From Sulfurovum sp. NBC37-1 (GTDB lineage: Bacteria; Campylobacterota; Campylobacteria; Campylobacterales; Sulfurovaceae): DNA of 64,000 nt. Position numbers and translations under genes: made by a program. Under the pieces are notes generated by a model, which searched no databases, had not been told where the DNA came from, and was given only the letters and a program-made list of their open reading frames with translations. Positions 24,457 through 33,749 of the stretch are shown piece after piece (position 1 is the first letter of the stretch; each line of letters opens with the position of its first letter). The stretch spans positions 1,860,001-1,924,000 of the forward strand of contig NC_009663.1 in NCBI RefSeq assembly GCF_000010345.1. Direction: 5' to 3'.

Positions 24457-25566
24457 ATGAAACAAATTGCTGTAACAGGTGCATCATTGGGTCATATTGA
24501 TTTTACTCCGACCATTATTATCGGATTCTACCGGAAAAGTCAGAAAACACTTTTTTCCGCGGAATATCAAATACTCAGAGAACGTTTCCCCCTTGCTGAC
24601 ATCATAGCCTGCAGCAGTGCAGCAAACATTGCCGACGAACTTCCCTATGTTGAATCACGTGATCAGTTCCCCAGTGTCTATCTTTGTCTAGAAATGGAGA
24701 AAGGTACTTTCGCTGTTGACATATTTTCTGAAGATGTCACTCCCTCCCTCAATGTAGACAATAAGAAAAAATATCAGGTCATTATGTTAAGCAGTTTCAG
24801 TTCTTCCACACTAGAAAAAACACTCTCTTCATTCCCCAGCACAATAACTACTCAAAAGATTTTTGGTGGTGTGTCAGGTACAGATATTTCCTCCGAGGAT
24901 ACAGGTGAACTCTTTTATAACGGTGTATTCTATAACCGGCATATACTGTTATGGCTGATCGATAAAAACAAATACAAAATAGAGGGTATGAGTATGCACC
25001 TGTTCAGACCGGTAGGACTCCCTCTTCAAATAACCAAAGCAGAGAAAAACAAAATTTATGAACTTAATAATAAACCGGCACAGGATGTAATTGAATCATT
25101 CGCCGGAGAGTTAAAAGAATCAGCGATCAACAACTTTGCCTATCCTCTTTTTTTACAAAAAGAAGCAGATGGGGACTGGAACAGTGCACCACTGGCCTCA
25201 ATGACAAGCGTAAACAAAAAGGACAAAAGCATTCTTCTCTACAGAGAAGTATGTGAAAAAGAGTATGTAAAGATCGCTATCATGATAAGCCAGCAGGACC
25301 AGTTAAAACGCCTAAGACGACTCTATACCTTTGCACCGTCCAAAAGTGTAGCTATTCTGTTCAACTGTATCGGTATAGCAAAGAACCTTTCCATGATGGA
25401 ATATCTCTATCTTGAAGATATAAAAAAGCACCTGGGAATTACATTTATCGGTGCGCATACATTCGGGGAGATAGGTCCTCCTGCTACTTCGAAAAAACGA
25501 AGTGGGACACTGCTTCACAATCAAACCATGACTATTGCACTCATCTCCGAAAAGGAAGTATACTGA
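24457..25566 (+). CDS. FIST-domain sensory protein
   Basis: A 369-residue cytosolic protein made of FIST_N (about 25-200) and FIST_C (about 210-345) domains, which are thought to bind small ligands such as amino acids. Characteristic pieces are ADIIACSSAANI, FGGVSGTD, and near the end FIGAHTFGEIGP followed by LLHNQTMTIALIS. It has no output domain; its stop TGA overlaps the ATG of the hybrid kinase by one base (TGATG), so it probably delivers its signal to that kinase. AAGGAG precedes the ATG. The gene is visibly AT-richer than the metabolic genes around it. Confidence 0.85.
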   Translation: MKQIAVTGASLGHIDFTPTIIIGFYRKSQKTLFSAEYQILRERFPLADIIACSSAANIADELPYVESRDQFPSVYLCLEMEKGTFAVDIFSEDVTPSLNVDNKKKYQVIMLSSFSSSTLEKTLSSFPSTITTQKIFGGVSGTDISSEDTGELFYNGVFYNRHILLWLIDKNKYKIEGMSMHLFRPVGLPLQITKAEKNKIYELNNKPAQDVIESFAGELKESAINNFAYPLFLQKEADGDWNSAPLASMTSVNKKDKSILLYREVCEKEYVKIAIMISQQDQLKRLRRLYTFAPSKSVAILFNCIGIAKNLSMMEYLYLEDIKKHLGITFIGAHTFGEIGPPATSKKRSGTLLHNQTMTIALISEKEVY

Positions 25567-27428
25567 TGCTCAATATCGTACAGGAAAAATATTTCATATC
25601 TGAGATCATGAAAAGATTCGGGTATTCAGAAAAGAATGCACAACAAACTGTCAAGAAGCTTGAAGCCCTGATCTTTCATCAGGATGAAAAGATTCTTTAT
25701 GACTTTCAATATGAAATATTTATCCAAAATAACCCCAATTACACCCGTACTCTGGTAGAATTTCTCTTTCAGAGCTTTTCCTACTTGTATGATACGGCAC
25801 AGAACAGAGAAGAGAAGAATAGACTTCGGGAAAGTATCAGCAAACTTTTTCATTTTATCTTCATTGAGCGGTGCATTTACGCCAAACAGATTGAAGCACA
25901 GTCTGTTGCCGCGCAGCATATTTTAAAAAATGTAAGCTCTCAGCTGAATACTGTACTCAAAACACAGGAACGAATGATCGCCAATCTTTCGCATGAAATG
26001 CGTACATCACTCAATGCCATTACCGGATATCTAACTATACTTGAAGAGAGCAAAGCATTACGGGGGGAAGGGAAATTTCATTTGAAAAAAGCAATGAACG
26101 GCGCTGAAAGTCTTCAATCACTTGTTAAAGATATTTTAAACATTACCAAACTTAACAGCGGACAACTGGAGATACAAAAAGAATTTTTCGCGTTAGATGA
26201 AATGCTACTGGAATGTATTGACCATCTTTCCCTGGAGATAAAAAACCGGTACCATATCGATTTTCAGTTTAGCTCAACATTTATGCCTATATTTGTGCAT
26301 GGCGACAAAATGCATATTATGGAAATCCTCATCAACTTTCTTAGTAATGCATTCAAATATACTGAAACAGGTTTTATCAAGCTCTCTATGGATTACCGCA
26401 TAGAAGCAGGTGGCGTACGTACAGTATTCAGTGTTTCAGATAGCGGTATAGGTATGACACCAGAGCAGACAGAGGATGTGTTTTCTCCGTACAGTCGTTA
26501 TAAAAAAGAGAAAGACGGACTTGGGTTAGGTATGCATATAACCAAACAACTTTCAGAAAAACTGGGTGGAGAACTGAATGTTCAAAGTACTGTCGGCAAA
26601 GGAACAACCTTTTCTTTTAGCTGTCTTTTTGAGAAAACCAGACCCCAGGAACTGAATTTTGAAGGGAAAAAGATCTGTTTCTATATTGGGGAGATGGAGA
26701 TCAGTACCTATCTACAAGAAAAGATCCATTTCCTCGAAAAGTGCGGTGCGAAGATAATACACTTTAAAAAAGAAAGTACCCTGATCAATTACCTTTTGAA
26801 TACGAAAGAAGATACACCAAATATTATTTCCATTATGGCAGAAACAGAAGCCTATACCAAATTCGATGCACTGATCTACTATCTTAGAAGTGCAAAGCAT
26901 TTTAACAATACTATATTTCTAGCTGAAAATATGCACCAGCACCTCTCCTTAAAGTATTTTGACGACTTGTATGAATACTGCGCACCCCTGTCACGCTACG
27001 AAAAGCTGTTAAAAAGCAGGACCTTGCTTCATACGAACAAAGAAAAGCTTACTCTGTCGGTTCTTGTTGTTGACGACACAGAAACAAATTTGGATATTTT
27101 CCAGCTTTTTATCCAAAAAGAGTATCCTGACGCAATAATTGATCTGGCAGGTGGCGGATATGAGGCTATCGGTATGTGCAAGATAAAAACATATGATGTG
27201 ATCTTTCTCGATCTTAAAATGCCAGGAATGGACGGATTTGAAGTCATAAAAAAGCTCAAAATACTCAATGGTCCTTTACCGATAATCTATGCTTTTACTG
27301 CTGATGTCTATAAATCCACCTATGAAAAAGTAGAAGAGGCCGGGTTTGCCGGAATACTTGAAAAACCATTGAACCCGGAAATTCTTTATGAAATTTTAAC
27401 AAGGATAGAACATGCAAAAACTACTTGA
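25566..27428 (+). CDS. Soluble hybrid histidine kinase / response regulator
   Basis: A 620-residue cytosolic kinase. After a helical N-terminal region (1-125) comes the HisKA domain with the phospho-His in ANLSHEMRTSLNAI (about 143), the HATPase domain (INFLSNAFKYT, SDSGIGMT, GLGLGMHI), a poorly conserved receiver-like segment (about 365-485), and a functional receiver at the C-terminus (about 495-615; VVDDTE, phospho-acceptor Asp in FLDLKMPGMDG near 549, and LEKPLN). It has no own sensor domain, so the upstream FIST protein is the likely input. It overlaps the HPt gene by 17 bases, making a FIST-kinase-receiver-HPt phosphorelay. Confidence 0.9.
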   Translation: MLNIVQEKYFISEIMKRFGYSEKNAQQTVKKLEALIFHQDEKILYDFQYEIFIQNNPNYTRTLVEFLFQSFSYLYDTAQNREEKNRLRESISKLFHFIFIERCIYAKQIEAQSVAAQHILKNVSSQLNTVLKTQERMIANLSHEMRTSLNAITGYLTILEESKALRGEGKFHLKKAMNGAESLQSLVKDILNITKLNSGQLEIQKEFFALDEMLLECIDHLSLEIKNRYHIDFQFSSTFMPIFVHGDKMHIMEILINFLSNAFKYTETGFIKLSMDYRIEAGGVRTVFSVSDSGIGMTPEQTEDVFSPYSRYKKEKDGLGLGMHITKQLSEKLGGELNVQSTVGKGTTFSFSCLFEKTRPQELNFEGKKICFYIGEMEISTYLQEKIHFLEKCGAKIIHFKKESTLINYLLNTKEDTPNIISIMAETEAYTKFDALIYYLRSAKHFNNTIFLAENMHQHLSLKYFDDLYEYCAPLSRYEKLLKSRTLLHTNKEKLTLSVLVVDDTETNLDIFQLFIQKEYPDAIIDLAGGGYEAIGMCKIKTYDVIFLDLKMPGMDGFEVIKKLKILNGPLPIIYAFTADVYKSTYEKVEEAGFAGILEKPLNPEILYEILTRIEHAKTT

Positions 27429-27717
27429 TGAAACAGAAAAAAAAGCTTATGTTTTTTTAAAAAAATTCGGATTTGAGGAGGCTAAGATTACACCCATTGT
27501 CGAAAAAGGGAAACAAAATCTCGAAACAACACTCAAAGACCTGGAACATCTGCTCTCTTCAGAGGCAACATACAGTGATACAAAAGTAGATGATGTGTTA
27601 CATGCCCTGAAAGGTCTGTTGGGCCAAATGGGAAACCATAAAAGATCCGAAGAAATAGAAGCTCTTAGAAATCATCTGGAGAGACAGAAACTGGTAGCAT
27701 GGCTGGAACATGCATAG
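27412..27717 (+). CDS. HPt-domain phosphotransfer protein
   Basis: A 101-residue helical protein. The motif VLHALKGLLGQMG (62-74) is the histidine-phosphotransfer signature, with H64 the phosphorylatable residue; the four-helix bundle would span about 5-95. The gene starts inside the hybrid kinase gene, so it should carry phosphate from that kinase's receiver to a response regulator that is not in this operon. It overlaps the following pseudogene by 8 bases. Confidence 0.8.
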   Translation: MQKLLDETEKKAYVFLKKFGFEEAKITPIVEKGKQNLETTLKDLEHLLSSEATYSDTKVDDVLHALKGLLGQMGNHKRSEEIEALRNHLERQKLVAWLEHA

Positions 27718-27932
27718 TAAAAAACCCGCACAAGGAGTAAAAAATAGCAAGACTATTTATAATATAACAGAAGCTGTCAGTATCAAAAATATCTCGCAAA
27801 CTATCGATGTAACTGGAAAACAGCGTATGTATACCCAGAGAATATTTAAAGATTATAGCGCATTGTTGAAAAAAGCTCAAGTTCTTTGAGGTTATGAACA
27901 AATCAAGTTCCAAGTTCATTTTCCAAAATTAA
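27710..27932 (+). pseudogene. Internally deleted, frameshifted PilJ-like gene
   Basis: An ATG at 27710 opens a 59-codon frame (stop 27887-27889). It contains TIDVTGKQRMYTQRIFKDYS, nearly the same as the AVDVAGKQRMYTQRMLKDYA block of the intact PilJ-like proteins at 38737-40300. Directly after it comes LLKKAQ, which in the intact protein lies some 150 residues later (LLKKAERSFKFFE). One base out of frame, at 27885-27929, the sequence continues FEVMNKSSSKFIF, matching FEIMNKSKSKFIP. So the centre is deleted, there is a frameshift near 27884, and the C-terminal 25-30 residues are missing. The 59-residue product might still be made, coupled to the HPt gene. Confidence 0.8.
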
Positions 27933-28016
27933 AAAAACTCACTCACTTAATTTCAATTCGATATAATCACGATAATTATAAATATTTATGCAATTTTATC
28001 CAAAAGGTTCTCAATA

Positions 28017-29309
28017 ATGTCCATATCCGTTGTAATTCTTGCCGCCGGCCAAGGTACCAGAATGAAATCTTCCACACCGAAAGTCCTGCACACTATTTCG
28101 GGTAAACCCATGCTTTTCCATGCCATCGATGCGGCCAAAGAGATCTCCGATGATATCACAGTGATACTCCACCATCAGGAGGAACGGATACAAAAAGAAG
28201 TGGAAGCAGAATATGAGAACATCATATTCCACAGACAGGATGCCAAGAACTTCCCCGGAACAGGTGGAGCGATGAAAGGGGTATATACCAGGCACGAACG
28301 TACCCTCATTCTCAACGGAGATATGCCACTCATTAAAAAATCTTCTCTTGAAGCACTCACCTCTGGTGATGCTGACATAAATATGTCTATCATCAGACTC
28401 GAAGACCCTTCCGGATATGGCCGTGTGATCATCGAGGATGACAAGGTCGTGGAGATCGTAGAGCAGAAAGACTGTAACGAAGCACAGCTTTGCACCCAGA
28501 CGGTCAATGCCGGTATCTATGCCGTCGATACAGCACTGCTGGAGCGCTATATCCCGCTGCTACGCAACGACAATGCACAAAAAGAGTATTATCTTACCGA
28601 TATCGTCAAAATGGCGGTGGATGAAGGCAGGACGGTGCATCCCGTCTATGTGGAAGAGGAGGAGTTCAAGGGGGTCAACTCCAAACTTGACCTTGCACGA
28701 GCCGAGGAGATCATGCAGCGACGCATCAAAGAAGCACTGATGATGGCCGGTGTGACCATGTGCCTACCCGAGACCATCTACATCGACTGCCGCGCCACAT
28801 TCGAGGGGGAGTGCGAACTGGAGAACGGTGTACGCATCCAGGGAGCGGCGCAGCTTGTCAACACACATATCAAAGCGCACTCCGTCATCGAGGACTCCTA
28901 CCTTAAAAATTCCGACGTGGGTCCTATGGGCCGTGTCAGACCGGGTTCCAAACTTGTAGATACTCACATTGGCAACTTTGTGGAGGTAAAAAAATCAGAT
29001 CTAAACGGCGTCAAAGCAGGTCATCTTTCATACATCGGTGATGCTCAGATCGGAGAAGGCTCCAACATCGGTGCCGGGGTCATCACCTGTAACTATGACG
29101 GGAAGAACAAGTTCAGGACCATCATCGGCAAAAACGTTTTTGTCGGTTCGGACACACAACTTGTGGCCCCTGTATGTATAGAGGACGATGTCATAATCGC
29201 TGCGGGGACTACCGTGAACAAAGATGTGGAAAAAGGCGTACTTGCCATTTCAAGAACCCCTATGAGAACGGTCAAAAACTTTTTCTACAAATTCTTCGGA
29301 GACAAATAA
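28017..29309 (+). CDS. glmU: Bifunctional GlcNAc-1-P uridyltransferase / glucosamine-1-P acetyltransferase
   Basis: Makes UDP-GlcNAc for peptidoglycan and lipopolysaccharide. 430 residues: the N-terminal nucleotidyltransferase domain has LAAGQGTRMKSSTPKVLH (8-25), FPGTGGA and NGDMPL; the C-terminal left-handed beta-helix holds SHRxR-like and CNYDGKNKFRTIIG motifs with the acetyltransferase active region (AGHLSYIGDAQIGEGSNIGAG). AAAGG precedes the ATG at moderate distance. It begins a rightward run glmU-coaBC-uppS-prepilin peptidase-lptF/G-truA with very short gaps or overlaps. Confidence 0.96.
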   Translation: MSISVVILAAGQGTRMKSSTPKVLHTISGKPMLFHAIDAAKEISDDITVILHHQEERIQKEVEAEYENIIFHRQDAKNFPGTGGAMKGVYTRHERTLILNGDMPLIKKSSLEALTSGDADINMSIIRLEDPSGYGRVIIEDDKVVEIVEQKDCNEAQLCTQTVNAGIYAVDTALLERYIPLLRNDNAQKEYYLTDIVKMAVDEGRTVHPVYVEEEEFKGVNSKLDLARAEEIMQRRIKEALMMAGVTMCLPETIYIDCRATFEGECELENGVRIQGAAQLVNTHIKAHSVIEDSYLKNSDVGPMGRVRPGSKLVDTHIGNFVEVKKSDLNGVKAGHLSYIGDAQIGEGSNIGAGVITCNYDGKNKFRTIIGKNVFVGSDTQLVAPVCIEDDVIIAAGTTVNKDVEKGVLAISRTPMRTVKNFFYKFFGDK

Positions 29310-29310
29310 T

Positions 29311-30579
29311 ATGCAGATCAATCTCAACAAAAAATCCATACTTCTCGGTGTGACAGGAAGCATTTCGGCCTACAAGGCCTGTGACCTTGCCAGACTTTTC
29401 GTCAAGGCGGGTGCCCAGGTACACGTGATGATGAGTCCGAGTGCCGAGCGTTTTGTCTCGGCCCTGACCTTTGAAGCCCTGACACGAAATCCGGTGCTGA
29501 CAGAAAGTTCTGAGAGCTGGAGTTCGGAACTCAATCATATCGAAATCGGCAAGAAGTGTGATGTCTTTATCGTAGCCCCCGCCACAGCCAACAGTCTCAA
29601 TAAACTAAGTAAAGGCATTGCCGACAACATCCTGCTGCAAACAGCCCTTGCCTATGCCGGCCCCATGCTCGTCGCTCCGGCCGCCAATACCCAGATGCTT
29701 AAGAACCACTATACTGCCGGCTCACTTAAGATGCTTGCAGTAAACGACTATACAATCATCGAGCCCCAGAAAAAACAGCTTGCCTGCGGCGATGTGGGAA
29801 GCGGTGCACTGGCAGACCCGCAGGAGATCTTCTTTGAAACGGCCAAAGCCCTTTTCAAAGAACCTTTCTGGGATGACAGACGCATAGTGGTGACCGGTGG
29901 CGGGACCAGAGAGAAGATCGATGAAGTGCGCTACCTTTCCAACTACTCTTCGGGGAAAATGGCAGAGGCGCTCTGTCTTGCCCTCTATCTTAAAGGTGCG
30001 GATATCTGCTACATCACGACCACCGGTAACGAGAACCTGCCGCAAAGTATCTACACAATCGAAGTAGAAAGTGCCAAAGAGATGCTCGACTATACACAGG
30101 ATGCGGTACGCGTTGCCAAGAAAGGCAAGATGAGCAAGGCGAGTATGAACACGAGCGAACCTGTGCACCTCATTCAGAAAGAGCCTTATCTCTTCATGGC
30201 AGCTGCTGTAGCAGACTATACACCGAAATTCCCGCAGAATGGAAAATTGAAAAAGAGTATGCTCGGAGAGATGTGGACGCTTGAACTCGTTCAGACAGAG
30301 GATATCCTCTCTTCACTTCGTAAAGACGGGATCAAGACCATCGCCTTTAAAGCAGAAATGGACGCACAGAACGGCCTCGATAATGCCAGAAAACTTCTGG
30401 ATGAAAAAGAGGTCGATGCGGTTTGCTACAACCTCCTGGTAGGTGCGGAAAGCTTCGGTACTGAGGACAATGAAATCATCTACATAAGTAAAGAAGGTGA
30501 TACCCCACTTGGAAGAGCGGATAAACTGACACTCTCTGAGAAGATCCTGGAAGAAGCCAAGGCACTGTGCAATGCCTAA
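29311..30579 (+). CDS. coaBC: Phosphopantothenoylcysteine decarboxylase / synthase
   Basis: Bifunctional coenzyme A enzyme of 422 residues. The N-terminal CoaC flavoprotein domain shows GVTGSISAYKACDLAR, the active-site His in NHIEIGKKC, APAANTQM (usual APAMNTxM with Ala for Met) and ACGDVGSGAL; the C-terminal CoaB domain begins at RRIVVTGGGTREKIDEVRYLSN with the nucleotide loop and ends with AFKAE and KEVDAVCYN. It starts one base after the glmU stop and overlaps uppS by 8 bases, so all three should be co-expressed. Confidence 0.95.
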   Translation: MQINLNKKSILLGVTGSISAYKACDLARLFVKAGAQVHVMMSPSAERFVSALTFEALTRNPVLTESSESWSSELNHIEIGKKCDVFIVAPATANSLNKLSKGIADNILLQTALAYAGPMLVAPAANTQMLKNHYTAGSLKMLAVNDYTIIEPQKKQLACGDVGSGALADPQEIFFETAKALFKEPFWDDRRIVVTGGGTREKIDEVRYLSNYSSGKMAEALCLALYLKGADICYITTTGNENLPQSIYTIEVESAKEMLDYTQDAVRVAKKGKMSKASMNTSEPVHLIQKEPYLFMAAAVADYTPKFPQNGKLKKSMLGEMWTLELVQTEDILSSLRKDGIKTIAFKAEMDAQNGLDNARKLLDEKEVDAVCYNLLVGAESFGTEDNEIIYISKEGDTPLGRADKLTLSEKILEEAKALCNA

Positions 30580-31261
30580 AACGACATTGAAAAACCTGGC
30601 GATCATTATGGATGGCAACGGAAGATGGGCACAGCAGCGCGGGCTCAACCGTACCAAAGGCCATGAACAAGGTGCCGAGATCATCCGCGATGTTACCGTT
30701 TACTGTGCCAAGCACCCAAGCATTGAGACGGTAACCTTCTACGCTTTCAGTACCGAAAACTGGAAACGCCCCAAGCTCGAAGTGGAATTCCTGATGAAAC
30801 TGCTTGATCGATATTTACAAAAAGAGCTTGATACCTACCAGAACAACAATGTATGCTTTGAGGCTATTGGAAATATCGGAGCCTTTTCGGACAAGCTTCA
30901 AAAGCGTATCAAAATAACAGAAGAAGCAACCCGTAACAATACCGATCTTACACATATTCTTGCTCTCAACTATGGAGGAAGAGCAGAGATAACAGCTGCC
31001 GTGAACAAGCTGATCACCGAGGGGAAAAAGGAGGTGACCGAAGCTGATATCTCTTCCGCACTGCAAACCCCCTACAGTGACATTGACCTGCTCATCAGAA
31101 CCAGCGGAGAGGAGCGGATCTCGAACTATCTTCTCTGGCAGATAAGCTATGCCGAGCTCTACTTCACAGAAACTCTCTGGCCAGATTTTACCACACAGGA
31201 ACTCGATGAGATCGTCACCGATTTCGAGCAGCGCACCAGACGATTTGGAGGTTTGGCATGA
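30572..31261 (+). CDS. uppS: Undecaprenyl diphosphate synthase
   Basis: Cis-prenyltransferase of 229 residues that builds the C55 lipid carrier for cell-wall and lipopolysaccharide precursors. It shows the family motifs IIMDGNGRWAQQRG (11-24, catalytic Asp), YAFSTENWKRP, ALNYGGRAEI, DLLIRTSGEERISNYLLWQ and TLWPDF. It overlaps coaBC by 8 bases at its start and the prepilin peptidase by 4 bases (ATGA) at its end. Confidence 0.97.
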   Translation: MPKTTLKNLAIIMDGNGRWAQQRGLNRTKGHEQGAEIIRDVTVYCAKHPSIETVTFYAFSTENWKRPKLEVEFLMKLLDRYLQKELDTYQNNNVCFEAIGNIGAFSDKLQKRIKITEEATRNNTDLTHILALNYGGRAEITAAVNKLITEGKKEVTEADISSALQTPYSDIDLLIRTSGEERISNYLLWQISYAELYFTETLWPDFTTQELDEIVTDFEQRTRRFGGLA

Positions 31262-31998
31262 CAGAAACAGTAACAATGGCCTTTTTGGTCTTTATTTTTG
31301 GAGCAATGATCGGCTCTTTTCTGAATGTGGTCATTTACCGTATTCCCAAAGGTGAGAGCATCGTTTTTCCCTCTTCCAAATGCCAAAGCTGCCAGACACA
31401 GCTGAAATGGTGGCACAACATTCCCATCTTCTCCTGGCTTTTTCTAAGAGGAAAATGCTATTTCTGCCATGAGAAGATCTCCGTACAGTACCCTGTTGTT
31501 GAATTTCTTACGGGGCTCATCTTCCTGATGCTCTACCTGAAACTCGGACTGGTCTGGTATCTGCCTTTTGTCGCGAGTTCATTTGCAGCACTCCTCGCCC
31601 TGGTGATGATTGACTTCAAATATATGGCCGTGCCGGACAATGTGAATTTTACTGCACTGATCTTTGCCTTGGTACAGCCGAACTTTCTTCATTCCGCACT
31701 TTATGCAGCCATTGCCGCCGGCGGGCTCTATCTCATAGGTCTGCTTTCCTCTCTGCTTGCACGAAGACAGGCGATGGGCGGAGCAGATGTTATTGTTGCA
31801 GGTACGATGGGGGCTTTGCTTGGTTTCCCCAACTTCTTCGTCGCCATCTTTCTCTCCGCCATACTGGCAATGATCCCGGCACTGATCTACCGTGAAAGAG
31901 GTGTACCTTTTGTTCCTTTTTTAGCAATGGCCACCTTTATTGTTTACCTTTACGATACGCAGTCCGTCCAACTGCTGGAGAAACTCATTTATGGTTAA
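31258..31998 (+). CDS. Prepilin peptidase (type IV leader peptidase / methylase)
   Basis: Inner-membrane aspartyl protease of 246 residues with about eight spans that cleaves and N-methylates type IV prepilin-like proteins. The N-terminal methylase domain has FGAMIGSFLNVVIYRIP and the zinc cysteines C42-x2-C45 and C67-x2-C70. The protease Asp residues are D119 (VMIDFKYMAVPD) and D177 in GGAD; the usual GxGD has Ala in place of the last Gly. No pilin or secretion genes are in the window, so its substrates are encoded elsewhere. It may be called pilD or gspO. Confidence 0.92.
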   Translation: MTETVTMAFLVFIFGAMIGSFLNVVIYRIPKGESIVFPSSKCQSCQTQLKWWHNIPIFSWLFLRGKCYFCHEKISVQYPVVEFLTGLIFLMLYLKLGLVWYLPFVASSFAALLALVMIDFKYMAVPDNVNFTALIFALVQPNFLHSALYAAIAAGGLYLIGLLSSLLARRQAMGGADVIVAGTMGALLGFPNFFVAIFLSAILAMIPALIYRERGVPFVPFLAMATFIVYLYDTQSVQLLEKLIYG

Positions 31999-33016
31999 TG
32001 TCAAAGGGTATATCTCGTCAAATTTCACGAAAGCATTTTTGACCATTTTTATACCCTTTTTCCTAATCATATCACTTGTATATCTGGTCAAGATCTCCTC
32101 TTTGACCGCACAGATACAGATAAATTTTCTGGAATTGTTGCTGCTATACAGTTACTCCCTGCCCAATATCATTTTCTATACCATTCCCCTCTCTTTCATC
32201 GCTGCAGTGACCAACACACTGATGAAACTTTCACAGGACAATGAGCTCATCGCACTCTATGCACTGGGCCTCAAAGCCAAGAAGGTACTTCGGAGCATAC
32301 TGCTGCTTGGTATTCTATTTTCTGTTCTTCTCTCTACTCTCTCCTTTCTGGGCATTCCGATAAGCAAACAGCTTTACAATGCATTTAAAGAGAAGAAAAA
32401 AACTGAAGCAACACTCAACATCATTCCGGGCAAACTTGGACAGAAGTTTGGTGACTATTACATCTATGTCAAAGAGAAAGATGAGAAGAGCAAACTTTTC
32501 CATGACATGGTCATCTATAACCGGACCAAGAAAGATGCAGAGCAGTTCTTTTCCTCGAAGCAGGGACAGCTCAATCGGGACAAACTGGTCGCATCTCTTC
32601 TTCTGAAGGAGGGGTATGGCTACACTTATACCAAAAACAAGCTCCAGCAGGCAAAATACAAATCTCTGGAAGTCTTTGATAGCAAACAGAAATACCGTTT
32701 CCATTTTCAAGATATTGTTTCTTACTGGGCTCTGATCAAAACAGACAAACATAGAATGGGAAGGGCACTTTTTTACCTCTTTGTCAGCCTGATCCCGATC
32801 CTCTCTGTCTACCTTGTAGCCGCTTTTGCCATGATCAACCCACGCTATCAAGCCAACTATTCTTTTATTATCATCTTTTCTATCACGCTGTCTCTCTACC
32901 TCATCGCTTCTTCTCTGGAAAAGTGGGGGGATATCCCTGCACTCATCCTTACAGCCATCGTTATCTTCATATTTGGCAGAGTTATATTTGAGAAGCGTGT
33001 AGCAAGGTATTTTTAA
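31991..33016 (+). CDS. LptF/LptG-family lipopolysaccharide export permease
   Basis: A 341-residue membrane protein of the YjgP/YjgQ family: three N-terminal spans (about 12-110), a periplasmic beta-jellyroll-like region (about 130-245; KLGQKFGDYYIYVKEKD) and three C-terminal spans (260-335). As part of LptB2FG it would extract lipopolysaccharide from the inner membrane. ATG at 31991 is preferred to the upstream 31940, because it gives the usual start and an 8-base overlap with the prepilin peptidase gene. Whether it is LptF or LptG cannot be decided here. Confidence 0.85.
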   Translation: MVNVKGYISSNFTKAFLTIFIPFFLIISLVYLVKISSLTAQIQINFLELLLLYSYSLPNIIFYTIPLSFIAAVTNTLMKLSQDNELIALYALGLKAKKVLRSILLLGILFSVLLSTLSFLGIPISKQLYNAFKEKKKTEATLNIIPGKLGQKFGDYYIYVKEKDEKSKLFHDMVIYNRTKKDAEQFFSSKQGQLNRDKLVASLLLKEGYGYTYTKNKLQQAKYKSLEVFDSKQKYRFHFQDIVSYWALIKTDKHRMGRALFYLFVSLIPILSVYLVAAFAMINPRYQANYSFIIIFSITLSLYLIASSLEKWGDIPALILTAIVIFIFGRVIFEKRVARYF

Positions 33017-33026
33017 AAGGATAACA

Positions 33027-33749
33027 ATGAGAGTAAAAGCTGTGATCGCTTATGACGGAAGTGCCTTTCAGGGATTTCAGAAGCAAACCCGTACAAACAG
33101 GACCGTAACCACTACCATAGAAAATGCTCTCGCAGATCTTCAGATTATCTCACCCCTTACAGGTAGCGGACGTACTGATGCAGGTGTGCATGCAAGCGGA
33201 CAGGTTATCCATTTTGACCTACCTGAATTCTGGTCTGACCTAAACAGATTAAAGAACAGCCTCAACAAAAAACTCTCAACGATACGCTTCAAACATATCT
33301 CTGCTGCTCCTGATGATTTTCATGCACGATTCTCTGCCAAAAAACGTATCTACCGATATATATTCAAAGAGAATGAGCTCTCTGTATTCGAGAGAAAATA
33401 TGTTGCACATTACAGCAGTTTTGATCCGGATATCCTCAAAAGAGCACTGTTGATGTTCGTAGGTGAACATGACTTTATCTATTTCCACAAAACAGGTTCC
33501 GACATACATACCACGGTCAGAAAGATTTATGATGCGAATTACAGACAAGAGGGAAAATATCACTTCCTCTATTTCACTGCAAACGGATTTTTGCGTTCAC
33601 AGGTAAGAATGATGGTAGAGTCGGCAATGCTCTGTGCGCAGAATGAACTTACACTTGAGCAGTTGCAAAAGCAGATAAATGCGGAAAAACGGTATCACTC
33701 CAGACTTTCCCCTCCCGAAGGACTATATCTGGCAAGAATCTTATACTGA
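33027..33749 (+). CDS. truA: tRNA pseudouridine(38-40) synthase
   Basis: A 240-residue enzyme that isomerises uridines 38-40 in tRNA anticodon stems. YDGSAFQGFQKQ near the start, the catalytic Asp in SGRTDAGVHASGQ (about 50), YRYIF and FLRSQVRMMV are the family motifs. AAAAGGA precedes the ATG. Its last 9 bases overlap the end of the convergent NIT-kinase gene, so the two transcripts run into each other. Confidence 0.95.
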   Translation: MRVKAVIAYDGSAFQGFQKQTRTNRTVTTTIENALADLQIISPLTGSGRTDAGVHASGQVIHFDLPEFWSDLNRLKNSLNKKLSTIRFKHISAAPDDFHARFSAKKRIYRYIFKENELSVFERKYVAHYSSFDPDILKRALLMFVGEHDFIYFHKTGSDIHTTVRKIYDANYRQEGKYHFLYFTANGFLRSQVRMMVESAMLCAQNELTLEQLQKQINAEKRYHSRLSPPEGLYLARILY

